Assembly: GCA_020002185.1 (NCBI GenBank)
Contig: CM034531.1
Coordinates: 72,517,145 to 72,581,144 of the forward strand
Direction: 5' to 3'
DNA: 64,000 nt
Source: Paraescarpia echinospica
Taxonomy: Eukaryota; Annelida; Polychaeta; Sabellida; Siboglinidae
The notes below the pieces were generated by a model. The model was not told the DNA's origin. It saw only the letters and a list, made by a program, of their open reading frames with translations, and ran no database searches. The stretch's first letter is position 1, and each line of letters begins with the position of its first letter. Positions 38,451 to 49,744 of this stretch are shown here, piece by piece. The translations under genes and the position numbers were made by a program.

Positions 38451-38840
38451 GGCGGGTGTACGTGTACCTTCTAAACGAGTTTTTACTCAAGTAGCATTGC
38501 AATGTTTGTATACACTAACTTTGAGATGTTACATGCATGCGCTCGTGAAACATGATCACGATAGATTCCCCAAGCCGAACTCGAGGAAAGACGATACATT
38601 CTTGGAGAAAGGCACTCTGGCAGACACCGGATCTTTGCATGCAGTCAACGCATACGTGTGTTTTATTTACTGCTGTGGAGGTTTACACTAATAGAATAGC
38701 ATGTTTCTACGACTACATCAAGCTCGTGTAGTAGCACAATAATATTACTGCCGATTCTCTCTTGCCGCTATGCACAGACGCAGACGATGGTTTCCCGAAG
38801 TACCCGTAAATAACGTTAATTATGACGTAAATTTGAAACA
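38451..38840. other. Unique DNA, no gene recognised
   Basis: No gene, tRNA or repeat recognised between the GTGC-rich array and the hairpin. Confidence 0.4.
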
Positions 38841-39018
38841 GTTTTTCGCTTTATTAGAAAGTGTTTGCAAGCGCCCTGATCTCGATTCCCTTCCCGAACC
38901 CTACCGCGTCATTCGCGCGGTTCGATTTCCAACAATCGATACAAGCGGGTGACGCAATCGGGATCGGAAAGGGAGTCGAGATCGGGGCGCTTGCAGACTC
39001 GTTCTATTAACGCAAAAG
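38841..39018. repeat. Long imperfect inverted repeat (foldback or MITE-like)
   Basis: Left arm 38841-38916 and right arm 38945-39018 are inverted copies. The left arm reads TTTGCAAGCGCCCTGATCTC; the reverse complement of the right arm reads CTGCAAGCGCCCCGATCTC. Both continue into GACTCCCTTTCCGA/GATTCCCTTCCCGA and a GCGTCA block. The loop is about 28 bp. Part of the right arm resembles 62160-62205. No coding capacity. Confidence 0.75.
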
Positions 39019-39363
39019 TCCCCAGCTGATCGAAGGGCTTTTACGAACAACTGATTTACGTCGAACTTACGGCCAGTGCGAACTCTAAAACTAGCAAGAA
39101 TCCTTAACCAATGTAGAATTACGAAATAAATAAACGTCACGAATATTTGTTCAAGTATTCGTGGCGTTTTCCAAACGCAAATGCCGCAAACAATAGCAGT
39201 AAATGCTATTTATATTTTCATATTTAATTTTCATATCAGGACTTACTGGATTTCCGACAACCTCTTCAAGAGTAATTGTATGGTATCTATATGTAACATT
39301 TGACACAATATAATTAATCTTGTTATAAATGTTTTATAACATGAGATACACAGTTGGCAGACA

Positions 39364-39393
39364 TGCCGATGCCGATGCCAATGCCGATGCCGG
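39364..39393. repeat. Short 6-bp repeat (GCCGAT)
   Basis: About five units of GCCGATGCC-type hexamers with one GCCAAT variant. Confidence 0.8.
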
Positions 39394-40193
39394 GTTGGTA
39401 TCGGAACGACTTGTGCGGGCAGCAAGATTGTAATGAAGCGATGTAGGCGTTAATCAGAGAGTGACCCATCCCTGCGCGTCAATCAGCATTAAACGTAACA
39501 CGTTATAGGAGGTAATCTCGCCACGTATCTGGAGCTGCGAAGTATTACAACACATCGCTGCAAGGGCCAAACGCAAGGATGCGGAAAACGAAACGCCGCA
39601 GGATGTATCGGCCCAAAGAGACACATGTCAACACCAATGTCTCGACACGCTGCAAGAGACCAATAAATCACCGGATGTCACACAACAACTTCCGGCTTAC
39701 AGTAGAGAGTGTCAACCGTCGTCGCATTTTAATGTCATATTCCGAGACCGTTTGTCCGAAAGGTTAAAATCCGTGCAACAGGAATTACGCAGAGAACACT
39801 GGCATGTAAGCCGAATGCGTGTGAGTTCTCTCATCAAGTGTTTGTTGTGATTAGCGAGGAAACGCTTGGCACCGCTCGCGATGTAGCACAATGTATTATG
39901 ATCGCTGGTGCGAGATATATCACACATATATGATTTCTTTTGTATTGCATGCCTTCGTACACCAAACAGGCACACATTTAAGGCGGTGGCAGAGATGCAA
40001 TGAACCGTGGAGTAGTCGCATTGTTTTAGTTTATTTCACCATGTACGAGTACTGACAGCAATACAATATGACGTGATTATTCCTGCAGGAAACATTATTT
40101 CCGTCGCCTTGCTTACTCGTCTTTGCCTTCATTCGCTCTGAATGTGTTGAGGATTCTGGCTGTTCTGTGGGCGACTATGAGTTGCTTTTCAGG
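39394..40193. other. Unique DNA, no gene recognised
   Basis: No repeat or coding domain recognised. Confidence 0.45.
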
Positions 40194-40345
40194 TACAGTC
40201 GTACCTTGGTATATCATCACCCCGGTAATACGGTCACACCGCCATTAAGGTCACATCAAGACAGTTCCAAATGATTTCCACTGTAAAATATAGGACGCTA
40301 TTCCCACAAAATTAAAATGGTCACATCGCTATTATGGAACAGGGC
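40194..40345 (+). mobile_element. Possible end of a pogo/Tigger-like DNA transposon
   Basis: After a TA dinucleotide the sequence reads CAGTCGTACCTTGGTATAT, then CCCCGGTAATACGGTCACAC and CGCCATTAAGGTCACAT. This resembles the start of pogo/Tigger elements, which begin CAGT..ACC and carry repeated ACGGTCAC-type subterminal motifs. A further ATGGTCACATCGCTATTATGG follows near 40316. No matching opposite end and no transposase were found, so this is a truncated or solo end. Confidence 0.4.
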
Positions 40346-40864
40346 GAGTATTCCAGTGCAAAAAAGTATATAAGCAATTGACTCCTGTATATCGTGCCGA
40401 TCATCGCAGTCGCCAAACAACGGAGCCTATCAGTGGCAACAGAAATACAATATTAACGGCGTAAACTCAGGGAGTCACTAATAACAGGGTTTTTTCAAAC
40501 CCCGCTAAGATATCACTAAAATGTTATTAGCCAATCATTGCCGGAAGTGGCGAGAACAAACAAGGAGACGGATCCGTGCAGACGTACCACGGCCGTGTCG
40601 CGTCGAGTGTCCAGCTATCTCTTTTCAAATGGGTTTAGTACTTCGTTCTCTGCGTTTGTGGTCTGGGTAATGCTTTCAGTCCCTCAGCTGCATTAGTGAG
40701 TAGAGAGAGATGGCTGTGGACGCAGGCATTTCAAAGAATAGCATCGCGTCGCAACTGCCCGATGGTTGTACACTTCCCGGGCACGTTCAGTGGGCGTCAT
40801 AAGAAATTGACCAGAAAAAATATAGCTTATTTGGTCAAAGTAAAACATATGATATCCTAAACGT
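40346..40864. other. Unique DNA, no gene recognised
   Basis: Spacer with no repeat or coding feature seen. Confidence 0.4.
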
Positions 40865-40987
40865 ATATATATATATATATATAATTTATATAGTGTACGA
40901 TATATATATATATACATACATACATACATACATACATACATTTATACATACATACATACATACATACATACATACATACATACATAC

Positions 40988-41018
<31 letters not shown>

Positions 41019-41236
41019 CATACATACATACATAAATACACACATACATACACACACATACACACGCACGTACGTACGTACGTACGTACGTATGTACATA
41101 CATACATACATACATACATACATGCATACATGCATACATGCATGCATGCATACATACATACATACATACATACATACATAGATAAATTCATTCATACATA
41201 CATACATACATACATACATACATACATACATACATA
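40865..41236. repeat. (AT)n plus (CATA)n compound array
   Basis: Two short AT runs followed by about 310 bp of CATA tetramers. They are interrupted near 41065-41092 by an alternating ACGT run and a little further on by CATG variants. Cys-Met-Tyr-Val and Thr-Tyr-Ile-His frames are artefacts. Confidence 0.96.
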
Positions 41237-41323
41237 AAATAATTATTTTTACAACATGCATGTGATATCTATGAGAGTATGTTGTAAAAAGATTTTTAAA
41301 GAAGCAATGAAAAATATGTTACA

Positions 41324-41445
41324 TTACGTTATGTTACGTTACGTTACGTTACGTTACGTTACGTTACGTTACGTTACGTTACGTTATGCTATGTTATGTT
41401 ATCTTATATGATGTTATGTTATGCTATGTTATGCTATGCTATACA
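41324..41445. repeat. 5-bp array (CGTTA, then TATGT/TATGC)
   Basis: About 13 CGTTA units followed by TGTTA and TGCTA variants, still at 5-bp period. The change of base at one position along the array suggests progressive replacement of the CpG by TpG. Confidence 0.92.
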
Positions 41446-41560
41446 GCGTTAGGGATAACTACGGACCCGATCTGCGAATTGTGCCATATACGCGGAGGAC
41501 AAACGGGAATGATTAGAAGTGCAAGAGTATATCGAGGTGTTCCAGAAGGCGCAGGGTGAA

Positions 41561-42020
41561 GATTAGTCTGGATCACAGATACACGGTTTGGGTGGACATT
41601 GAGCAGCATGTCGGAGTTGAAGGAGATCAAGCATGGTGGTGGCTTTGTATACATTGGTGGAATGAGGACCAATGGTGTGCGTTTGTAGTTCGAAATTTAA
41701 AGGTGTGGCGAATGATATATACAATACGGTGCGTATGCACGCGGGAAGGTAGAGAGGTCGCGACAGACAGGAATAATTATATCAAACAACGTTGAAAGGG
41801 AAAGTCTGAAAAGTGACGTCTGCTCCATTACCAGGAATCAGTAGAATTCTACTACCTCAGATGTATTGCCAACACAAACGTCCCACTTGTTGTCTTCGGC
41901 GTTCTTGAGTGTGGGTTGCCGCGCGATTTATAAAAAAAAAGCAATTCCAAGAACCGGCGGTTAAGTCCATTTACCCTGCCGGCCACCGCCATTATCCAGT
42001 GTTTACTGCATGAATGTATC
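41561..42020 (+). repeat. Left direct repeat (family Z)
   Basis: About 460 bp, repeated in the same orientation at 43535-44020. The strongest identity is from TATGCACGCGGGAAGGTAGA (about 41732) through AACGTTGAAAGGGAAA, CTGCTCCATTACCAGG, ATTGCCAAC, the CTGCCGGCCACCGCC block and CAGTGTTTA. Contains no recognised coding domain. Could be a long terminal repeat, a segmental duplicate or two copies of one dispersed element. Confidence 0.75.
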
Positions 42021-42239
42021 TTACTGTACGTCCTCGACATATCAATTACCCTATGCAAAGATGATTTCATCGTCTAAACGAAAGCCAACATCGCGTTTGC
42101 AGAGTATTTTAATAAATACGATGATAGTAAACATGTCTTCCTTAGGTTGTACTCGTTATCCCAGTTTCTCACATACGTACAACTGAACATGAGTGTGGAG
42201 CTATAGTGGTTTGACGGAAAATACAAACTGCATGTATAC

Positions 42240-43510
42240 CAGGCGTTGACCTCAGCACAGTTTTCTACAGCAGTGAGACCTGGACAACCCACACAATTCC
42301 ATTGCTCCTTCAGACGCATCCTCGGCATTTCCTGGCATTGCATGGTCACGAATACAGAGGTCCTGGAGCGTACTTTCTGCTTCAGCATAGACACGCTTTC
42401 AAGCTAGAGAAATTTGCGATGGTGCGGCCATGTTGACCGAATGGTTGACTTTCGTATACAGGAAGTTGTACTTACGGTGAACTGGTCTCTGGGACGCGTG
42501 CTTACCTCCACTTCAAAAACACCTGCAAGCTTCACATGAAGATGTCTGGTATGAACAAACGCAGCTGAGAGACAGCGGCTGATGATCGTGGTTATTGTAG
42601 GTCGATCATTACGGCTAGCATGAGAAGAGAGGACGATGGTATGGACAAACGCAGCTGAGAGACAGCGGCTGATGATCGTGGTTATTGTAGGTCGATCATT
42701 ACGACTGGCACGAGAAGAGAGGAAGATGGTATGAACAAACGCAGCTGAGAGACAGCGGCTGATGATCGTGGTTATTGTAGGTCGATCATTACGGCTAGCA
42801 TGAGAAGAGAGGAAGATGGTATGGACAAACGCAGCTGAGAGACAGCGGCTGATGATCGTGGTTATTGTAGGTCGATCATTACGGCTAGCATGAGAAGAGA
42901 GGAAGATGGTATGGACAAACGCAGCTGAGAGACAGCGGCTAATGATCATGGTTATTGTAGGTCGATCATTACGGCTAGCATGAGAAGAGAGGAAGATGGT
43001 ATGGACAAACGCAGCTGAGAGACAGCGGCTGATGATCGTAGTTATTGTAGGTCGATCATTACGGCTAGCATGAGAAGAGAGGAAGATGGTATGGACAAAC
43101 GCAGCTGAGAGACAGCGGCTAATGATCGTGGTTATTGTAGGTCGATCATTACGGGTAGCATGAGAAGAGAGGAAGATGGTAAGGACAAACGAAGCTGAGA
43201 GACAGCGGCTGATGATCGTGGTTATTGTAGGTTGATCATTACGACTGGCACGAGAAGAGGGGAAGATGGTATGGACAAACGCAGCTGAGAGACAGCGGCT
43301 GATGATCGTGGTTATTGTAGGTTGATCATTACGACTGGCACGAGAAGAGGGGAAGATAGGCGAACCACACAACTTGCTGAGAAGAGGGACCACCGAAAGC
43401 AGAAATCTACATACCCTGCGTCCTATTCCCCTCCAATTGCCTTCGATATATCTGCCAATCTTGCCGTATTTGTCGAGAACAAACGAAGCACTGCAAGGTT
43501 GGAAAGATGA
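42240..43510 (+). pseudogene. LINE C-terminal relic containing an amplified 90-bp coding segment
   Basis: Plus-strand remains of a LINE reverse transcriptase C-terminus, of an RTE-like type distinct from LINE A and LINE B. The recognisable order is SFRRILGISW and VTNTEVLERTF (42300-42370), then RNLRWCGHVDRM (about 42411-42446), then an ETAADDR..YCRSII-type segment in a shifted frame. After the repeats follow QLAEKRDHRKQKS and a Cys-rich end (CQSCRICRE, about 43452-43480) like the terminal zinc finger of such proteins. The ETAADDR segment has been expanded into a 90-bp tandem array. Stops and frameshifts show it is dead. Confidence 0.65.
42551..43360. repeat. 90-bp minisatellite, about 9 copies
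   Basis: Units contain GGACAAACGCAGCTGAGAGA, CAGCGGCTGATGATCGTGGT and GTCGATCATTACGGCTAGCA, period exactly 90 bp, with 1-6 differences between copies. Because 90 is 30 codons, the minus-strand frame 43393-42404 stays open for 329 codons and reads a 30-residue repeat (PTITTIISRCLSAAFVHTI plus a RASRND-type segment). There is no sign that it is expressed; the period explains the openness. Confidence 0.95.
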
Positions 43511-43534
43511 GTTCTAGAAACATGCATGGGCTGC

Positions 43535-44020
43535 AAATTAGTTTGGACAACATAGAAATCATGTGATGGGACTCCAGTAATTGTGGTTGAATACCACGTT
43601 GGAGGTGAAGGAAATCAAGTAGGCGGGTGACTTTGGAGGAATAGCTACCGACGTTATGCGTTTGTAGTTAGGAGCTTAAAGGTGCGGCCGATGATATATA
43701 CAAGACTGTGCGAATGCACGAGGGAAGGTAGAGAGGTCGCGACAGACAGGAATAATTATATCAAACAACGTTGAAAGGGAAAATCTTAAAAGTCCCGTCT
43801 GCTCCATTACCAGGGATCAAAAGAATTCTACTACCGCTGGTGTATTGCCAACGCAAACCTACGGACGTACGGATGATTCTGGTGTACAACGTCCCACTTG
43901 TTCTCTTCGGGCATTCTTGATTCTGGAACAAGGCGATTTCAAATAACAATCCCAGGAACTGGCGGTCAGTCCGTTTGCCCTGCTGGCCACCGCCGTCATC
44001 TAGTGTTTAATACTTGAATG
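43535..44020 (+). repeat. Right direct repeat (family Z)
   Basis: Same orientation as 41561-42020. It carries an extra insert of about 30 bp (CCTACGGACGTACGGATGAT, near 43856) absent from the left copy. The last ~300 bp match best, while the first ~170 bp are more diverged. Confidence 0.75.
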
Positions 44021-44136
44021 CTTCGTATTCACGTTGTACGATGAATTAGTATATTTGCTATGAACAGTGTCTTAAAAAACAGACCACTATATCTTCGTTC
44101 TTCGTTGTTTCGCGTTCATGCGTTTCCAAGGTTCCC

Positions 44137-44141
<5 letters not shown>

Positions 44142-44174
<33 letters not shown>

Positions 44175-44205
44175 ATATATACAATATATATATATAATAT
44201 TTATT
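44142..44205. repeat. (AT)n microsatellite
   Basis: Alternating TA with two CAATATA interruptions. Confidence 0.95.
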
Positions 44206-44880
44206 TCTGACCGACCAAATTATAATGCACGACAGAAAAATCCCGAAAATCGCTGAGTCGTAAATCGCTGAGTCGTTTCTTTCCGCTTCTCTCTTTTTGA
44301 TGCAACAGTATTTTGCTCACCGGACATCAACGTACCGTAGCTGTTGTGAAAGGAAATGTTGAACCAATATCATAAAATATTTTGTTTAGCTTATATGGCG
44401 TCTGTGCGCGTCAGCCGACCACTAGCTGTAACATTGACTTCCTGCTAGACGTTCCGTATCGATTATCTTTTTTCAAGTGCTCGGATGACCCGTGTATGCA
44501 TGCCGTGAACTTCCGGCTGGTCCCTTAATGAATACCGCGGAACTGCGCGTTGCCGTTTGATAGGCTGACTGCATCCTTCGATTGACATCAATAGGTGATG
44601 AGGAGGGTGTATTTTAGAATATCCCGCAAACGTGAACCTGCTAAGCACTAAGGTCACAATACCTAGATCTTATTCGTAGGGATTGTGTAGCACTTCCGAA
44701 AAGTCAAATGGCGATTTCCTCTCTGTAGTTGGCAATTAAACACAAATGACCACGACGGACGAGACGTATAGTATAACATGTGTTTACTTATTCAATGGCG
44801 TCGTAGGTACCAGGCTTAAAAAACAGCTTTTAACATAATCATAATGCAGGAACATTTATACGAGTATAAAATTAGCACAA
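44206..44880. other. Unique DNA, no gene recognised
   Basis: Includes a short direct repeat of CGCTGAGTCGT near 44250-44275. No domain seen. Confidence 0.45.
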
Positions 44881-44904
44881 TGTGTGAAACACCACAAGAA
44901 CACA

Positions 44905-45164
44905 ATGAGACCACAGCGCAAACGTCTTTATAAGAACATATGGCAACCACACCACACGATACGTCACACAAACGTAATGGTTACCAGGACACATCCGGCT
45001 TTATAAGAACATTTCAGTTATCCAAACCACACGATATATTACAAGGACTCAAACATTATGGTAACCGCAACATATGAGGCCTTATCAGAACATTCGTTAG
45101 CCAAATCACACGCGACATCACAAGAACGTACTGGCAATACTGATAATGAAAACACATGAAACAG
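44905..45164. repeat. Diverged dimeric edge of the 38-bp satellite
   Basis: Three long units anchored by TTTATAAGAACAT (44927), TTTATAAGAACAT (45000) and CTTATCAGAACAT (45081), spaced 73-81 bp, about twice 38. Each holds CACACGATA/CACACGCGACATCACAAG-type blocks related to CACACGGCATCACAGG of the core array. They look like ancestral dimers that escaped homogenisation. Confidence 0.6.
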
Positions 45165-46545
45165 CACAGGAATAACTGATAACCTTAATACACACACGGC
45201 ATCACAGGAACAACTGATAACCTCAATACACACACGGCATCACAGGAACAACTGATAACCCCAATACACACACGGCATCACAGGAACAACTGATAACCCC
45301 AATACACACACGGCATCACAGGAACAACTGATAACCTCAATACACACACGGCATCACAGGAACAACTGATAACCTCAATACACAAACGGCATCACAGGAA
45401 CAGCTGATAACCCCAATACACACACGGCATCACAGGAACAACTGATAACCTCAATACACACACGGCATCACAGGAACGACTGATAACCTCAATACACACA
45501 CGGCATCATAGGAACAACTGATAACCTCAATACACAAACGGCATCACAGGAACAGCTGATAACCCCAATACACACACGGCATCACAGGAACAACTGATAA
45601 CCTCAATACACACACGGCATCACAGGAACGACTGATAACCTCAATACACACACGGCATCATAGGAACAACTGATAACCTCAATACACACACGGCATCACA
45701 GGAACAACTGATAACCTCAATACACACACGGCATCACAGGAACAACTGATAACCTCAATACACACACGGCATCACAGGAACAACTGATAACCCCAATACA
45801 CACACGGCATCACAGGAACAACTGATAACCTCAATACACACACGGCATCACAGGAACAACTGATAACCCCAATACACACACGGCATCACAGGAACAACTG
45901 ATAACCTCAATACACACACGGCATCACAGGAACAACTAATAACCTCAATACACACACGGCATCACAGGAACAACTGATAACCTCAATACACACACGGCAT
46001 CACAGGAACAACTGATAACCTCAATACACACACGGCATTACAGGAACAACTGATAACCCCAATACACACACGGCATCACAGGAACAACTGATAACCCCAA
46101 TACACACACGGCATCACAGGAACAACTGATAACCTCAATACACACACGGCATCACAGGAACAACTGATATCCCCAATACACACACGGCATCACAGGAACA
46201 ACTGATAACCCCAATACACACACGGCATCACAGGAACAACTAATAACCTCAATACACACGGCATCACAGGAACAACTAATAACCTCAATACACACGGCAT
46301 CACAGGAACAACTGATAACCCCAATACACACGCGCGGCATCACATGAACAACTAATAACCTCAATACACACACGGCATCATAGGAACAACTAATAACCTC
46401 AATACACACACGGCATCACAGGAACAACTGATAACCCCAATACACACACGACATCACAGGAACAACTGATAACCTCAATACATACACGGCATCATAGGAA
46501 CAACTAATAACCTCAAAACACACACGGCATCACAGGAACATCACA
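45165..46545. repeat. 38-bp satellite, about 36 copies
   Basis: Units contain CTGATAACCTCAATACACAC and GGCATCACAGGAAC, period 38 bp. Variants (CCCC for CCTC, ACAAACGG, CAGCTG, CGACTG, CATAGG, CTAATAACC) mark subtypes. A four-unit block with the order ACAAACGG, CAGCTG, CGACTG, CATAGG is repeated at a 152-bp offset (ACAAACGG at 45383 and 45535). Some units near 46255-46320 are shortened. The minus-strand frame at 46409-46152 is an artefact. Confidence 0.97.
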
Positions 46546-47795
46546 ACATAAACGTTTGACCACAGTACTACAGAAAATGGGCAGGTTGAATTGTTATGAC
46601 CTTAGTAGAATGGTTAGTTATTTTCCAAATAACTAGGAAATCAACCAACCATGGCGAATTGGTACAGGAAGCTATATAATATGTTTCGACCTTTTTAACT
46701 GACGCACCGACCGGTTGATCCAACATCGATTATTCAATTAATAAATCAATTAAATATTCATTTATTCAGTAACATTAATTTATCAGTATCGATCGCACCA
46801 GGATGTTACGACGTGACACTACAACGCCGAGCTCTCAAGCGGAATACCGGGTTCCACTTTCACTCGGTTTAGCCAACTTCTTTTTGTGCGTCTTCAGTCA
46901 GCTGTAAAACTGTCGGCAGGCAGCCATATCAATAATTGGTTGATGTTTTGGCTTAGTTTGTTTCGAGCATTGTTCGTAGCATTGATGAAGATACGTCCGA
47001 CTGAAACTGTAGCGAGCGACACTCCGTTGTTTAAAGAAGTATGATGCCCTAAAGCGTAGATAAATAGTTAACCCGTGCTACGTTTGGGAGCGTGGGGATG
47101 TATTTTTACTAAGCGAGGTATTAAAAACACATCTGCAAAAACATATTCACAAGAAGGGACCCAGAGGATATTCAAAGGGGGATGATGCGTGTTTTGTCCA
47201 CACACGCACGGACGCACGCACGGAGGCTAAACTGGAAGGCAAGATAAACGACCTCACGATAGGATGAAAAGGGCAAATGTGGTCCTCCGGTCGACGTCTA
47301 TGAAAGTACTGGCATGTGAATGGGTTACGGATAAACTTTTTTGTTTTTAAAACACTTGTTTTTGTTCTGTTTTTTCGCATAAAAACAAATAATTTATATT
47401 TGAATTGCCCACCCTATAGTGTTTTGCAGAATGTGGTATGAGCTACGTGATGATCCATGCCGTATTTGGTCAGTAACAAAACCGCATGCCTGTCACGTAT
47501 TTCCTACGTGACGATCCGTATCGTACTTGGTCAGTAGGACGCACGTTCACTGTCACGGACACAAACATTTATCAACATCTCCCATTTGTAATAAACAACA
47601 TAAACATATTACGTTTAACATAATCAGTATGACGGACGTCGTGTTCGTACCTTACTCAGCGGTATATCGTGATTAAGCAACATAGCGACATGTGTAATAA
47701 TACCAAGTATACAGTTGTCACATTTCTGATGTAGTCAGTGATAAAAACGTGATGTGCTCAAAGGCATGACGCCCTAGTCGCACTGAGCGTGTGCG
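46546..47795. other. Largely unique DNA, no gene recognised
   Basis: Contains an imperfect 62-bp tandem pair near 47443-47540 (TACGTGATGATCC / TACGTGACGATCC, each followed by TTGGTCAGTA). No coding domain seen. Confidence 0.45.
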
Positions 47796-47803
47796 TATGT
47801 GTA

Positions 47804-47835
<32 letters not shown>

Positions 47836-47840
47836 TGGGT
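47796..47840. repeat. (GCGT)n microsatellite
   Basis: About nine tetramers of GCGT/GTGC, followed by G-rich DNA to about 47930. Confidence 0.95.
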
Positions 47841-47927
47841 GCGGTTGTGCGGACATGCGGGCGGGCTCGCGGGCGGGTGTATTTGTTAGTTTGAGTTTGG
47901 GGGTTGGAGGGTGGGTAGGTGTTGGTG

Positions 47928-47992
47928 GGTTTTCCTCCTGTACGGTTTACTTCACTGGCGCCAAACTTACAGATATACTACATACGACCCTT
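47928..47992 (+). repeat. Dispersed ~60-bp motif beside microsatellite (family Y), copy 2
   Basis: GGTTTTCCTCCTGTACGG, GGCGCCAAACTTACAG and CATACGACCC, in the order and spacing seen at 32233-32297. It again sits right of a G/T-rich array. Confidence 0.55.
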
Positions 47993-48828
47993 TCAAAAAA
48001 TAGCACCTTTACTTTGTGAAATTCCCCCGTTGGTTATTGTTAGTTTGCCTGTTTTAGGGTTCGCACCGGAGGTTACACGGACATTAATCGATTGTCGCAT
48101 GCCATGTTCTCCGTTCATAAAACAAGCCAACACGAATGACCAGTGCGAATGACACTGAGTTCAGTAAACCTTTGATTTTCCCATTTAGAACGATGTTAAA
48201 AACGCGTATCATACGTTCATTATTCCGATGGCAGGACCTGGCGAGCGGTCATCTTGTAAAAAAATTATTTATCGAACAACGTCTCAAATGTCGAAGTGAC
48301 ATATACAATAACATATATAATAAAATACAAATAAGTAAATATTGTTCATGTTGTATATACAATTTCTTCAAAACAATTAAAACATGGTAGTTTGACTCAG
48401 AGTGACTCAGAACTTTAATGTTCTAGCAGTCTGTTGCCAATGCCCACCGCGATACAAAGCGGTATACGTTGCATTTACGTCTCGCCTCCTGGCGGCTATG
48501 CATTGACACACTTTGTGTGACGAAGAATAGCATGTGTCCGAAGTTACGGTGCTGATCCTATTCATGTAGGACCAAACAAAACATAACATTATAAAACCGC
48601 CACGATGGTACGTAAATATCTATTGACTTATGTAGTGTTGTTTAATCAGTTACCCTAGACTGTTGTAGTTGTAAGTGGAGTAGTAAACATTAAAATATAC
48701 TGAACAAAATACATAAGCTGATGCCAGGCCCTACCTTTGTTTGGCCTCTGCTAGCTATTTGTGTGTTAACAATACAGTGTCAGAAGTGCGCATACAGTCA
48801 TTTTATATCATTGTTATTGTTAATAGTA
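47993..48828. other. Unique DNA, no gene recognised
   Basis: No domain, RNA gene or tandem repeat recognised. Confidence 0.45.
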
Positions 48829-48862
48829 GTCATAGTAGTAGTAGTAGTAATAGTAATAGTAA

Positions 48863-48909
<47 letters not shown>

Positions 48910-49104
48910 ATAATAGTAATAGTAGCAGTAGTAGTAGTATTAGTTGTAGTAGTAGTAGTAGTACTAGTAGTAGTTGTAGTAGTAGGAGCAGTAGCAGTAG
49001 CAGTAGTAGTAGTAATATTAGTAGTAGTAATAATAGTAGTAATAGTAGTAGTAATAGTAATAGTAGTAGTAGTATTAGTAATAGTAGTAGTTGTTGTAGT
49101 AATG

Positions 49105-49152
<48 letters not shown>

Positions 49153-49335
49153 ATAGTAGTAGTTGTAGTAGTAGTAGTACTAGTAGTAGTTGTAGTAGTA
49201 GGAGCAGTAGCAGTAGCAGTAGTAGTAGTAGTATTAGTAGTAGTAATAATAGTAGTAATAGTAGTAGTAGTAGTAGTAGTAATAATAATAGTTGTAGTAG
49301 TAGTAGTAGTAATAGTAGTAGTTGTTGTAGTAATG

Positions 49336-49392
<57 letters not shown>

Positions 49393-49575
49393 ATAGTAGT
49401 AGTTGTAGTAGTAGTAGTACTAGTAGTAGTTGTAGTAGTAGGAGCAGTAGCAGTAGCAGTAGTAGTAGTAGTATTAGTAGTAGTAATAATAGTAGTAATA
49501 GTAGTAGTAGTAGTAGTAGTAATAATAATAGTTGTAGTAGTAGTAGTAGTAATAGTAGTAGTTGTTGTAGTAATG

Positions 49576-49629
<54 letters not shown>

Positions 49630-49683
49630 ATAGTTGTAGTAGTAGTAGTAGTAGTAGTAATAGTAGTAGTTGTTGTAGTAATG

Positions 49684-49740
<57 letters not shown>

Positions 49741-49744
49741 ATAT
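48829..49744. repeat. (GTA)n trinucleotide array with ~240-bp higher-order unit
   Basis: About 915 bp of TAG/GTA repeats with AAT, TGT, GCA and GGA interruptions. The marker TAGGAGCAGTAGCAGTAGC occurs near 48982, 49198 and 49438; the last two are 240 bp apart with matching interruptions between them. Plus frames read poly-Ser or poly-Val, and minus frames poly-Thr or poly-Leu; none is a gene. Confidence 0.96.

Noticed and set aside
42404..43393. 329-codon protein with 30-residue repeats
   Set aside because: The frame is open because the 90-bp period is a multiple of three. On the opposite strand the flanks read as a LINE C-terminus, so the antisense frame is not considered a gene, though it is noted as a curiosity.
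45165..46545. CRISPR array
   Set aside because: Regularly spaced 38-bp units superficially suggest repeats and spacers, but there are no variable spacers, no cas genes, and the genome is eukaryotic. It is a plain satellite.
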